Assembly (NCBI RefSeq): GCF_964204645.1
Contig: NC_134032.1
Coordinates: forward strand, 7,561,175 to 7,621,174
From: Tubulanus polymorphus
Taxonomy: Eukaryota > Nemertea > Palaeonemertea > Tubulaniformes > Tubulanidae
Direction of reading: 5' to 3'
DNA length: 60,000 nt
Shown here: positions 20,841 to 31,526 of the stretch, one piece after another
How positions within the stretch are numbered: the stretch's first letter is position 1
Layout of the letters: each line of letters starts with the position of its first letter
Position numbers and translations under genes: made by a program
Notes under the pieces: model-generated
The model's database searches: none
The model's input: only the letters and a program-made list of their open reading frames with translations
What the model was told of the DNA's origin: nothing

Positions 20841-21270
20841 AAGATGAGGACGCCAGTGATATGACGACTGAGTTTCAAGTCGTCAAAACGTCACGATATG
20901 TCGACGTATTCATGTCAACTTGATGCAATATATCGACATAAATATGGCGACTTGTCGAGTTGGAACACGACAACTCGAGGCCCTTTATCGCTTTAATATC
21001 ACTTTAAAAAAAATAATCTGCCAAAATGACCTCAATATTCGACACTCTATCTACGGAAGCGATAAGCGGCCTTGAGATGTCGCATTCCAACTTGACAAGT
21101 CGCCATATTTATGTCGACATACCGCGATATATCGCGTCAAGTCGACATGAATATGTCGATATATCGTGACGTTTTGACGACATATTTCGTTTTCTCGACC
21201 ATTTTCCTCGCGACAATTTGACATATTCATGACGACTTGAAACTCAGTCATTACTGGCGTCCTCATCTTA
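20841..21270. mobile_element. Inverted-repeat MITE-like element (unit A)
   Basis: Ends are inverted copies (AAGATGAGGACGCCAGT... and ...CTGGCGTCCTCATCTTA), with arms of roughly 190 bases around an AT-rich centre. The arms are rich in CGATATATCG and GTCGAC palindromes. A third, partial arm follows at 21290-21470. There is no transposase, so it is non-autonomous. Confidence 0.65.
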
Positions 21271-21550
21271 CATTTAGACATGTCTTCAAATGACAGCTTG
21301 TCCCGTGGAAAAAGAGCAAAAAAGCGAAATTTGTTGTGAAAACGTCACGATATGTAGACATATTCATGTGGACTTGACGCGATATATCGCGATATATCGA
21401 CATAAACATGGCGACTTGTCGAGTTTGAACCCGACAACTCGAGGCCCTTTATCGCTTCCGTACTACCGGTATATCAGATTAATCGACTTCAAAATAGGCG
21501 AAAGCATAAGTCTTCATTACGTTATTAATTGGCCTAATTATTCAAAAGCT

Positions 21551-22661
21551 AATAAAGTGGGCGACAAAACCAAAGAAAATTAATTGTCGCGGGCGATGAA
21601 ACCAAAATAATCAATTGTCGCGGGCGATAAAACCAATATAATCAATTGTCGCTGGCGATAAAACCAAAATATTGAATTGTCGCGGGCGACAAAACCAAAA
21701 AAATGAATTGTCGGGGGCGATAAAACCAAAATAATGAATTGTCGCTGGTGATAAAACCAAAATATTGAATTGTCGCAGGTGATAAAACCAAAATATTGAA
21801 GTGTCGCAGGCGATAAAACCGCGACAAAAAAAAATTGTCACGGGCGATAAAACCAAAATAATGAATTGTCGCGTGCGACAAAACCAAAATAATGAACTGT
21901 CGCGGTGAAAACCAAAATAATGAATTGTCGCGGGCGATAAAACCAATATAATCAATTGTCGCTGGCGATAAAACCAAAATATAGAATTGTCGCGGGTGAT
22001 AAAACCAAAATAATGAATTGTCGCGGGCGATAAAACCAAAATAATGAATTGTCGCGGGTGATAAAACCAAAATAATGAATTGTCGCAGGCGATAAAACCG
22101 TGACAAAAAAAAAATTGTCGCGGGCGATAAAACCAAAATAATGAATTGTCGCAGGCGATAAAACCAAAATATTGAAGTGTCGCAGGCAAAAAAACCGCGA
22201 CAAAAAAAAAATTGTCGCGGGCGATAAAACCAAAATAATGAATTGTCGCGTGCGACAAAACCAAAATAATGAATTGTCGCGGCGATAAAACCAAAATAAT
22301 GAATTGTCGCGGTGATAAAACCAAAATAATGAATTGTCGCGGGCGACAAAACCAAAATATTGAATTGTCGCGGGCGACAAAACCAAACTAATGAATTGTT
22401 GCGGGCGATAAAACCAAAATATTGAATTGTCGCGGGCGATAAAACCAAAATATTGAAGTGTCGCAGGCGATAAAACGGCGACAAAAAAAAAATTGTCGCG
22501 GGTGATAAAACCAAAATAATGAATTGTCGCGTGCAACAAAACCAAAATAATGAACTGTCGCGGGCGATAAAACCAAAATAATGAATTGTCGCGGGCGATA
22601 AAACCAAAATAATGAATTGTCGCGGGCGACAAAACCAAAATTATTGTTTTGTCGTGTTATT
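21551..22661 (+). repeat. 31-bp minisatellite array 1
   Basis: Tandem copies of a 31-bp unit (GAATTGTCGCGGGCGATAAA followed by ACCAAAATAAT), with variants GACAAAACC and periodic CGCGACAAAAAAAA spacers. The minus strand is open in several frames over hundreds of bases because the unit lacks stops on that strand. I regard those frames as non-coding. Confidence 0.9.
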
Positions 22662-23173
22662 TTAGTTTTTTGTCGTTTTGTCATAATGTCGCCCTTTTTT
22701 CAATATACTTGTTCGAACGAAAAACTTAATGTTCTGACAAGAAAATTCTGTTCAAATTAAAACGATTCTATTCGATTGAACGATTGTTGAACGAAAAACC
22801 TTTCGTTTGGACAAAAAAAAGTTTGTTCAACTTTGTTCTAACGATTTTCTCCAGTTGGTTCAATCGAATAGAATATTATTGGTTCCAACGAAATAAATTT
22901 TGTTCTGACGAAAGAATTTTCGAGCGAAAGGTCTTTTGAACGAAAAAAAAAGATATTTCTGGTGCTCCGCAGTAACTTAAAGCCGGACGTAGGTTGGTCT
23001 TGTAACACGATGCGATCCTCGCGTTGCATCGCAAGTTTCGGTGCAAGTCGGTTGCAATACGATTGTGTGCGACAAGTTTCTGCCAGTCGCAAGCGCGCGT
23101 CGGTTGGTTGTGACAGTCGTGTCGCGTCGCAGAAAGTAGAACACGTACGACTCCATGTGACTGGCGTTGCTGA

Positions 23174-23651
23174 AAGATGAGGACGCCAGTGATATGACGA
23201 CTGAGTTTCAAGTCGTCAAAACGTCACGATATGTCGACATATTCATGTCGACTTGATGCGATATATCGACATAAATATGGCGACTTGTCGAGTTGGAACA
23301 CGACAACTCGAGGCCCTTTATCGCTTCCTTAGATCTTTTATTAAGTAGGATCACTTGACTGATCGCTTTAATATCACTTTAAAAAAAAATAATCTGCCAA
23401 AATGACCTCAATATTCGACACTCTATCTACGGAAGCGATAAGGGGCCTTGAGATGTCGCATTCCAACTTGACAAGTCGCCATATTTATGTCGACATACCG
23501 CGATATATCGCGTCAAGTCGACATGAATATGTCGATATATCGTGACGTTTTGACGACATATTTCGTTTTCTCGACCATTTTCCTCGCGACAATTTGACAT
23601 ATTCATGACGACTTGAAACTCAGTCGTCATATTACGGGCGTCCTCATCTTA
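23174..23651. mobile_element. Inverted-repeat MITE-like element (unit B)
   Basis: Copy of 20841-21270 with the same GATGAGGACGCC ends and palindrome-rich arms. About 45 bases are added near the centre. An extra arm copy follows at 23670-23850. Confidence 0.65.
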
Positions 23652-23939
23652 CATTTAGACATGTCTTCAAATGACAGCTTGTCTCGTGGAAAATGAGCAA
23701 AAAAGCGAAATTTGTTGTGAAAACGTCACGATATGTAGACATATTCATGTGGACTTGACGCGATATATCGCGATATATCGACATAAACATGGCGACTTGT
23801 CGAGTTTGAACCCGACAACTCGAGGCCCTTTATCGCTTCCGTACTACCGGTATTTCAGATTAATCGACTTCAAAATAGGCGAAAGCATAAGTCTTTATTA
23901 CGTTATTAATTGGCCTAATTATTCAAAAGCTAATAAAGT

Positions 23940-25353
23940 GGGCGACAAAACCAAAAAAATTAATTGTCGCGGGCAATGAAACCAAAATAATCAATTGTCG
24001 CGGGCGATAAAACCAATATAATCAATTGTCGCTGGCGATAAAACCAAAATATTGAATTGTCGCGGGCGACAAAACCAAAAAAATGAATTGTCGCGGGCGA
24101 TAAAACCAAAATCTTGAATTGTTGCGGGCGACAAAACCAAAATATTGAATTGTCGCGGGCGACAAAACCAAACTAATGAATTGTCGCGGGCGATAAAACC
24201 AAAATAATGAATTGTCGCTGGCGATAAAACCAAAATATTGAATTGTCGCAGACGATAAAACCAAAATCTTGAATTGTCGCGTGGGACAAAACCAAAATAT
24301 TGAATTGTCGCCGGCGATAAAACCAAAATAATGAATTGACGCTGGCGATAAAACCAAAATATTGAATTGTCGCCAGCGATAAAACCAAAATAATGAATTG
24401 ACGCTGGCGATAAAACCAAAATATTGAATTGTCGCAGGCGATAAAACCAAAATATTTAAGTATCGCAGGCGATAAAACCGCGACAAAAAAAAATAATTGT
24501 CGCAGGCGATAAAACCAAAATAATGAATTGTCGCGGGCGATAAAACCAAAATATTGAATTGTTGTGGGCCACAAAACCAAAATATTGATTTGTCGAGGGT
24601 GACAAAACCAAATTAATGAATTGTCACGGGCAATAAAACCAAAATAATGAATTGTCGCGGGCGATAAAACCATAATAATCAATTGTCGCTGACGATAAAA
24701 CCAAAATATTGAATTGTCGCGGGCGATAAAACCAAAATCTTGAATTGTCGCGGGCGACAAAGCCAAAATATTGGATTGTCGCGGGCGACAAAAACCAAAC
24801 TAATGAATTGTTGCGGGCGATAAAACCATAATAATGAATTGTCGCGGGCGATAAAACCAAAATAATGAATTGTCGCGGGCGATAAAACCAAAATATTGAA
24901 TTGTCGTGGGCGACAAAACCAAAATATTGATTTGTCGCGGGTGACAAAACCAAATTAATGAATTGTCACGGGCGATAAAACCTAAATAATGAATTGTCGC
25001 TGGCGATAAAACCAAAATATTGAATTGTCGCAGGCGATAAAACCAAAATATTGAATTGTCGCGTGGGACAAAACCAAAATATTGAAGTGTCCTGGGCGAT
25101 AGAACCAAAATAATGAATTGTCGCGGGCGATAAAACCAAAATAATGAATTGTCGCTGGCGATAAAACCAAAATATTGAATTGTCGCAGGCGATAAAACCA
25201 AAATATTGAAGTGTCGCAGGCGATAAAACCGCGACAAAAAAAAATAATTGTCGCAGGCGATAAAACCAAAAAAATGAATTGTCGCGGGCGATAAAACCAA
25301 AATAATGAATTGTCACGGGCGACAAAACCAAAATTATTGTTTTGTCGCGTTAT
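23940..25353 (+). repeat. 31-bp minisatellite array 2
   Basis: Same unit and strand as array 1, with more variants (TCTTGAATTGTTGCGGG and others). It ends in the same GTTTTGTCG...CATAATGTCGCCC tail as array 1. Confidence 0.9.
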
Positions 25354-25390
25354 TTCAGTTTTGGCGTTTTGTCATAATGTCGCCCTCATT

Positions 25391-25661
25391 TGCATATACG
25401 TGTTTTTTTTTACGCATGGCCCTTATCAGCCACCATACTAAAGCCTTAAGGTCGCGTAAAACTCGATAAACACTTCAAGCGACACAGCGAACGATCTCCT
25501 TTCCCCCACAGTGAACGCTTAACCTAGTAGAGGCTACTAGCCTAGGTAGGCCTATGTATATCCGTAGGCCTAACATCCGGACAGATTGGTCGTAGGCCTA
25601 TTGAATAACAACCCACCTGAATATCGAAAATTTTGTTTTGAAGTTCAATCCAATGAGTCCG
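25391..25661. repeat. Host composite repeat fragment left of P2
   Basis: Matches 18555-18660 and 18365-18530 in rearranged order. It ends CAATGAGTCCG at 25661, where unoccupied copies (18530, 49215) continue TTAATAAACGCAAC. This marks the left junction of P2. Confidence 0.75.
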
Positions 25662-25831
25662 AGTAATAGGGAATATGTTGTTTCAGGCCAAAGGTCGAAC
25701 GGTCGAGCTCATTAAAAAACAAAACATTAAAAGTAATTAAAAACTATAATATATTTTCATAACCGAGCGCATTTTATATTATAACTAAATATTTATTCTA
25801 AGATATCAATAATTTAAATAGCATATTGTAT

Positions 25832-25887
25832 TAAATCAATTGGTCGCTCCACTTCGCTACCGCTCCGCTCCGCGACCAATTGATTTA
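25832..25887. repeat. Central hairpin of the P2 terminus
   Basis: A 16-bp perfect stem (25832-25847 with 25872-25887, containing ATCAATTGGTCGC) closes a 24-base loop of TCCACTTCGCTACCGCTCC followed by GCTCC. The right end keeps one stem arm and the whole loop in inverse orientation (43322-43361). Confidence 0.9.
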
Positions 25888-26136
25888 TTTACAATACACA
25901 AATTCATATAATCAAATATATTCAAATAATAATAATATTCAACTGAAATACACACGGTTATGAAAATATATTATAGTTTTTAATTACTTTTAATATTTGT
26001 TATTAATGAACTCGACCATTCAACCTTTAACCTGAAACAACATATTCCCTATTACTCTTAAAATATTCATATATATGAATAAAATATAAATCATTGAACT
26101 TCTAAAATCAATTTTAATAAAAAATTTAGTATTAAA

Positions 26137-26230
26137 ATGGAAGCAAATAAGTACTACTGTCCAACATGTAATATCAATATAGATAAATCCCAAAAGCAAG
26201 ACACAATAAAACTAAAACACATTTAGAGAA
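26137..26230 (+). pseudogene. Duplicated 5' fragment of the polymerase gene in the left repeat
   Basis: Starts MEANKYYCPTCNINIDKSQ, as does the real polymerase gene at 43073. It is truncated after about 30 codons, where it joins a stray piece of the HNH gene. It is present because the terminal repeat extends into the coding region. Confidence 0.8.
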
Positions 26231-26231
26231 T

Positions 26232-26356
26232 AAATTGAAACTAGATTTACAGTTATATTTAGAACAGTTAACAAAGGCAAAGAAATTTATTGATCAATGG
26301 AATAATGATCCAAATAATGAACAATACGTTGAGGAATTTGATATCAAGGATCCGAT
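26232..26356 (+). pseudogene. Detached 3' fragment of the HNH endonuclease gene
   Basis: Nearly identical to 28078-28195 (..LYLEQLTKAKKFIDQWNND.., ..VEEFDIKDP). It is fused directly to the polymerase fragment, so the left end has suffered a duplication or recombination between AAACTAGATTTACAG-like sequences. Confidence 0.85.
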
Positions 26357-27060
26357 GTTTATACTAGAACATGATTTTATTTGAACCTATATACATTCAA
26401 TGTAAAGAGCTATGGAATACATCTATAAATTCACAGCTGTTACAGCTGTTACTATGACGCCGAGACTTATGACTCATTATTACAAACGTGCAGAGAACAC
26501 TCTAGAACCGGAACCAGATGACGTGGCAAGAAATGAACATACGCTGTAACATTGTGCTCAGGATATTCTATCTCTCGAAACGAAATTAGGAGTTTATAGT
26601 TTACAATTCTAAATCTAAATGTAAGTACTGTTTGTTGTAGTTATTAGGGCTATTAAATATGAAACCTTTAGATATATTTAATTGTATTTAGTATATCTTT
26701 TAGATGGCTAGAGTTGCCGCTAATATCTTTTAGATTAATAAAACGCCATACGCATCAAGAAGTGATAGAGAAACTCAAGATACTCTTTCTGACTGAGGAA
26801 TCAACAGCAATGGATATCAAACCAATAGAATCGCCAAAAGATCGTCGAAGAAACTATATAAGAATTTCAAAAACATTATGACTCCAATGATTAAGTTAAA
26901 CATTTGTTGATGTAGTTAAATATTTACCAACAATTGAAAAAATGTTTGTAATTATAAATTGTATTTATAGAAATCAAATGATGTATTGGAAGAAACGGCC
27001 GAACAACTTGTATAATGTATTGTGTAAATCTGTTTGGTGAATTTTTATGTTCGGTCGTTT
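26357..27060. other. Gene-free stretch in P2
   Basis: No gene is recognised. It contains a short inverted repeat (GAAACGGCCGAAC near 26992; GTTCGGTCGTTTC near 27049). Composition is less AT-rich than neighbouring Polinton genes, which suggests an inserted sequence. Confidence 0.5.
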
Positions 27061-27410
27061 CTATTCAGAATGAATATATAATTAGGATTAGCGCATGCGC
27101 ATTAAGCAAAAGCGCGCACGAATGCGCGGTTTGCTCAGTGGTATGATTTAGATATTTCATGTCGGTTGTTTCTATTTACATAATGAATATATAATTATGA
27201 TTAACGCATGCGCATTAAGCAAAAGCGCGCATGAATGCGCGGTTTGCCTAATGCGAACACGTTTAGATATTTCATGTCGGTTGTTTCTATTTACATAATT
27301 ATATATTCAATATTATATATTGTAAATATAATTATGATTAACGCATGCGCATTGATCAAAAGCGCGCACGAATGCGCGGTTTGCTCAGTGGTATGATTTA
27401 GATATCAAGG
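27061..27410 (+). repeat. Three tandem copies of a GCATGCGC-bearing repeat
   Basis: Three copies, about 110-140 bases apart, of ACGCATGCGCATT..GCAAAAGCGCGCACGAATGCGCGGTTTGC, separated by TTTAGATATTTCATGTCGG and AATATATAATTATGATT. The alternating purine-pyrimidine cores (GCATGCGCAT, GCGCGC) stand out in an AT-rich element. No coding potential. Confidence 0.75.
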
Positions 27411-27522
27411 AATCGAAACAACTTATCAAAAGCAGCGAGGAATGAAAAAGGATGACGTTGGTCGAAGAAATGGAAGAGGATTCTAAAATATTAACCAATT
27501 TAGTAAAAAATACATATAATAA

Positions 27523-28201
27523 ATGGAACCAGAACAACCAGAAATTATCAATATTACAAATAACACTGCTGGTGTTATAAATATATATTACAAGAAGTGT
27601 TCTAAGTGTGAATTAGATAAATCATTAACAGAATTTAGTAAGCGTAAGATTAGCAAAGATGGTTTTCAATATTGCTGTAAAACTTGCACTAAACTATATA
27701 CTAAAAAATATCGAGAAGATAATATAGAACATTATAATTATTATATGGCAGAATATATGAGAGAAAGATATCAAACAGATCTTAATTTTAGATTGAAACC
27801 AATGCTTAAGATCTAGATTAACACAATTATTCAACAAAGAAACACATTCAGAAACATTATCTAATTTATTGGGTTGTTCAGATGAATTTCTCAAATCATG
27901 GATTATATTTCAATTCGATGATAAAATGAATATAGATAATTATGGGGATTATTACCATATTGATCACGTGTTACCAATATCTAAATTTAACATGAATGAT
28001 GAATACAATAAAAAACTTATTTGGAATTGGAAGAATTTAAGACCTTTAGAAAAGAAGGAAAACATAATTAAATCTAATAAACTAGATTTACAGTTATATT
28101 TAGAACAGTTAACAAAGGCAAAGAAATTTATTGATCAATGGAACAATGATCCAAATAATGAACAATACGTTGAGGAATTTGATATCAAGGATCCGAAATG
28201 A
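27523..28201 (+). pseudogene. HNH homing-type endonuclease (P2), one frameshift
   Basis: A zinc-binding N-terminal module (CSKCELDKSLTEFSKRKIS then CCKTC) is followed by an HNH nuclease domain with HIDHVLPISKF, then WNWKNLRPLEKKENIIKSNK. This is the layout of phage and giant-virus HNH endonucleases. The first frame stops at 27816. The remainder, including the catalytic motif, is open in another frame from about 27790 to 28201. The start is at AATAAATGG. The 3' end is duplicated at 26232-26356, and its remnant survives in P1 at 15730-15835, so it is an old passenger of this family. Confidence 0.8.
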
Positions 28202-28504
28202 CTTATCTGGACAGTTATAACTACTGCTCCTAATAGATAAACAAAAGTAGTGAGATATCAAATAGATTTTAAATAAAAAGTATTTAAAAAACAATAACTT
28301 CAACTAGCTTGTGAGTTCTATTATATTTTTAATATTTTCTTTTCAAAAAAGAATACTTTATATCACAAATAAAAAATACTAAAAAAACAATAACTAATAC
28401 TAAAATTCTTTACCTTTAACTAAGCTAGTATTAATGTAAAGAGATACTGGTATCATTTGAAGAATACTTATAATATTTTTTTTTGCTTTTTTCCTCTAAT
28501 ATAA
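28202..28504. other. AT-rich spacer in P2
   Basis: No gene seen. It contains an ATTTAAATAAAAAGTATTTAAA-like stretch and ends in a T9 run before the next gene. The sequence next to the HNH stop is also found in P1 at 15730-15790. Confidence 0.5.
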
Positions 28505-29106
28505 ATGTCAAAGAAATCTAATAAGAATAGTATTGATATTGAAAAGACATTAGATGATTTGGGTATAAGTGATAATAAAGATACAGTTGTAACTAATTGT
28601 GCTCAAGTTAATTGTAATATTGATTATGAATACTATTTATATTTTAAGCATCATCTAGAACTATTGATTGCCGGTGGAAAAACTAAAGAGTTTTTAACTA
28701 AGACTATTACTTTTCAAGAATTAGATGTTATGAAACCAGATAAAGTAATAAAATATTATTATATAAGATTTATGAAGAGGCAAGATTATCCCGAATAAAT
28801 GATTCTATTTCAGATGGTATTGTCAAATGTTATTCTAAGTTATGTAACCAGTTAATACCAATTGATGATGAAAATAAATTATATAGTGATTTGAAAAATG
28901 ACTACTTAGTTATGACTGAATTACAAAAATGGGTTGGTTATGCTTCATTTCAATTAGGATCGGTTATGACATTAATTTCTACTGGCGTCATAACATTTTC
29001 GAACATCAAACCTATGGAATATAAATCAGGTAAGAACGAAACAGATGTACTACAACCAAACGTCGAAACAGAAAATGAATCAGAACAAAAATTAAAACTA
29101 AAATAA
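28505..29106 (+). pseudogene. Conserved Polinton protein (P2), frameshifted once
   Basis: Two frames, 28505-28798 and about 28799-29106, together form one protein. The first half includes YYLYFKHHLELLIAGGKTKE, ..ITFQELDVMKPDKVIKYY. The second includes a hydrophobic segment (LGSVMTLISTGVITFSNI). I recall the order AGK.K..L...IT..E...M.P......YY.., followed by ..D.LV...L.., from unannotated Polinton proteins of cnidarians. A single-base shift near 28796 separates the halves. It starts at TATAAATG after a T-rich tract. No P1 counterpart is seen. Function unknown. Confidence 0.6.
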
Positions 29107-29466
29107 ATGATCGATGGAGTTAAGAAAAAGGCTAGATCCGAGAAACAAATTAAATGGGCAAGAGAATTAGGTGAAAGATCTTCAGAATTAAAAAAAGCTA
29201 AGAAAAAGAAATTAACTGACATAAATGAATTATCTGATATTGATTCAAATAATAATCCATCTGATTCTTCTAATGCTGGAAGTAATTATAAATTATATAT
29301 TACAATTGGATTAGTAACAGTTATTATATTATCCGGTGTAATATATAAATCTAAATTCAAATCTGATGATAAAGATGATTCCAATGACAATAAACCTATC
29401 ATACCAGAAAATAAGTCAAATCATAAAGTCATTGAAACTAAATCTAAATTATTATTAATGGATTAA
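29107..29466 (+). CDS. Single-span membrane protein, 119 residues (P2)
   Basis: Intact. The N-terminal half is basic and helical (ARSEKQIKWARELGERSSEL), then there is a polar S/N-rich linker, a membrane span (YITIGLVTVIILSGVIY, residues about 60-77) and a charged tail. The start ATG touches the previous stop (TAAATG). The P1 homolog is the fusion remnant at 15355-15690. Function unknown. Confidence 0.7.
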   Translation: MIDGVKKKARSEKQIKWARELGERSSELKKAKKKKLTDINELSDIDSNNNPSDSSNAGSNYKLYITIGLVTVIILSGVIYKSKFKSDDKDDSNDNKPIIPENKSNHKVIETKSKLLLMD

Positions 29467-29472
29467 AATAAG

Positions 29473-30559
29473 ATGAAAAAAGAACAATATTTAAGAGATT
29501 TATATTATAACCCAGAGAGTGAAGTATCATATTCTAACGTTTCAGAATTATGGAATAAAATTAAATCTGATAATGGTAATATAAAATATGGTGAATTAAA
29601 ATCATGGTTACAAAATCAACCAACATATCAAATCCACAAGAAAATGGATAAAACTTATTTAACAAGAAAAGTTATGGTTTCATATATCGATCAACAATGG
29701 CAAGCAGATTTAATTGACATGAAGAACTTAGAAGAACACAACAAAAGGATATTTCTGGATATTAAATGTTATAGACATATTCAGTAGATACGCATGGTCA
29801 ATTCCAATCAAAAATAAAACTGGAATAGAAGTAAAAAATGCTTTTAAATCTATATTTAAAGAAGCTATTCCAGATAAGATACAATTTGATGAAGGTAAGG
29901 AATTTTATAACAAACATTAAAAAAAACTATTATCTGATAACGATGTAGAATATTTTTCAACACACTCAGATAAAAAAGCATCTATTATAGAAAGATTTAA
30001 TAAAACATTGAAAACTAGAATGTGGAAATACTTTACTGCTAATGAAACATATAAATATATCGATGTGTTAGATGATTTAGTGAAAGGTTATAATAATTCT
30101 AAACATAGTTCTATAAATATGAAACCTATACAAGCTAGAAAAGAAGATAATTCGGAAATAGTTTGGAATAATTTATATGGAGCGTTTGTTACACACGATT
30201 TCGGTGAACCTAAATTTAAAATAGGACAACACGTAAGAATATCTAAATATCGAAAAACCTTTTATAAAGGTTATACCCCAAATTTTACAGAAGAAATATT
30301 TAAGATTAAAAAGATAATATTAACTAAACCGTTTGTTTATAAATTAGAAGATCTAAAAGATGAAGAAATATTAGGTTATTTCTATGAACAAGAATTATCA
30401 CTTGTACCAAATCCAGATGAAATAGAATACAAAATAGAAAAAGTATTGAAAACAAAAACTCTTAAAGGAAAAAAGTATTCTTTGGTGAAATATAAAGGAT
30501 ACGATGATAAATTTAATGAATGGATTTTATCTAGTAAAATTAAAAGAATAAATGAATAA
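29473..30559 (+). pseudogene. INT: Retroviral-type integrase with chromodomain (P2), disrupted
   Basis: Same protein as at 13670-14798 in P1. It includes QQWQADLIDM (first Asp, near 29700), IQFDEGKEF (second Asp, near 29885), SIIERFNK (Glu, near 29990), and a C-terminal chromodomain (EYKIEKVLKTKTL..YSLVKYKGYDDKFNEWI) intact to the stop. A frameshift near 29735 and a TAA near 29918 break the core. The start ATG at 29473 is not in a TAAATG context (AATAAGATG). It overlaps the ATPase start by 8 bases. Confidence 0.9.
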
Positions 30560-31180
30560 AGATTTATTTATATTTGAACCGCATAATATGTTAGTTACTG
30601 GTGTAACCAATTGTGGTAAAACACATTTCATATTAGATTTGTTAGAAACTATTTATAAGAATCATTTTGATAATATAATATTATTTTGTCCTACTTATGA
30701 AATGAATAAAACATATAATAGAGATATAGTAAAGATGAAAAAGTTTATTATATTAGATCCTAAAACAGTAAAAGAAAATTTAGATAATTGTATAAAAATA
30801 GCAATTGATACTTATAAAGGATCAAATACATTATTCATTATAGATGATTGCGCAAATTTACATGATTCAAAAGTTAAAAGTTAAAAGTTAAAAGAGAAAG
30901 TGAGTTATGTTATCTAGCTTTCTCTGGAAGACATTTTGGGATAACAACATGGGTTTTAAATCAAAAATATAATTCAATTGTTAAAGACTTTAGGGAGAAT
31001 ATAAGATTTCTAGTTTTATTTTATAACAAAGATAGAAAATCTATGCAACAATCATTGGAAGAAAATCAAATTATACCTACTGAATTACATGATGAATATA
31101 TGAATAAATTAAAGAATAATAAAGGTTCAAAATTATTACTGAGACTACAATTTCCATATGAATATAAATTTATAAAATAA
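30552..31180 (+). pseudogene. ATP: Packaging ATPase (P2), broken by a small repeat expansion
   Basis: Walker A is GVTNCGKT and Walker B is NTLFIIDDCAN, as in P1. The frame stops at 30882-30884 because AAAAGTT is repeated three times at about 30866-30890, where P1 has it once. After the repeat the reading resumes (..CYLAFSGRHFGITTWVLNQ..) to the stop at 31178-31180. This is a replication-slippage type lesion. Confidence 0.9.
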
Positions 31181-31500
31181 CTATTTATATATCTATGTAT
31201 TAGATACCCTATTAGATACCTTAAATACTTAAAACCCCCTTTTTTAAAATAAATATTATTTATACAATTTTCAACCAATTTATTTTTATTTTTTCAACTA
31301 ATATATGAATAAATAATAAAGGTTATTTATTATTACTGAGGTTTCAACATAAATTTAAAAAAGAAATATAATTTAAGGTATTTTCAAATAATATGTATTA
31401 GATATGTATTAGATATGTTTTAGATACCTTAAATACCTTAAATACTTAAAACCCCCTTTTTTATTTGCTATTATTTTATACAATTTTCAACTAATATTAT
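31098..31500 (+). repeat. Partial duplication of the ATPase 3' end and following spacer
   Basis: Positions 31098-31265 (ATGAATAAATTAAAGAATAATAAAGG ... AAAACCCCC + T-run) recur in diverged form at 31302-31475. Both copies contain GTATTAGATA(C/T) and TACCTTAAA(T) words followed by ACTTAAAACCCCCTTTTTT. The region separates two convergent gene blocks, so a role in transcription termination is possible but unproven. Confidence 0.65.
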
Positions 31501-31526
31501 TATTTGAGTTAAATATAATTAATATC

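Larger units (their letters stand above)
20367..22700 (+). repeat. Large tandem duplication, unit A (about 2.33 kb)
   Basis: Starts CAATATACTTGTTCGAACG. The same series begins again at 22701 (unit B): GTTCGAACG tract, truncated GTCGC MITE, inverted-repeat MITE, then minisatellite. The period is about 2334 bases. Unit B is longer because its minisatellite array is longer. Confidence 0.85.
22701..25390 (+). repeat. Large tandem duplication, unit B
   Basis: Second copy of 20367-22700, with small differences. The MITE has an extra stretch near 23325-23365, and the 31-bp array is longer. No gene is seen. Confidence 0.85.
25662..26245 (+). repeat. P2 left terminal region with folded palindrome
   Basis: Positions 25662-26056 form a 395-bp imperfect palindrome bounded by AGTAATAGGG and CCCTATTACT, with a hairpin at its centre. 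Positions 26057-26245 match the right end (about 42965-43152) as an inverted repeat, including a perfect 16-base palindrome ATTCATATATATGAAT and the first roughly 100 bases of the polymerase gene. The outer arm (25662-25831) is a diverged inverted copy of the inner arm. Confidence 0.85.

Noticed and set aside
21611-25331. Long minus-strand open frames (up to 321 codons) encoding repetitive F/W/Y-rich protein
   Set aside because: They are produced by the 31-bp tandem repeat, occur in several frames at once, and have no start context or non-repetitive domain.
21551-25353. CRISPR array
   Set aside because: Units are contiguous and lack unique spacers; the setting is eukaryotic.
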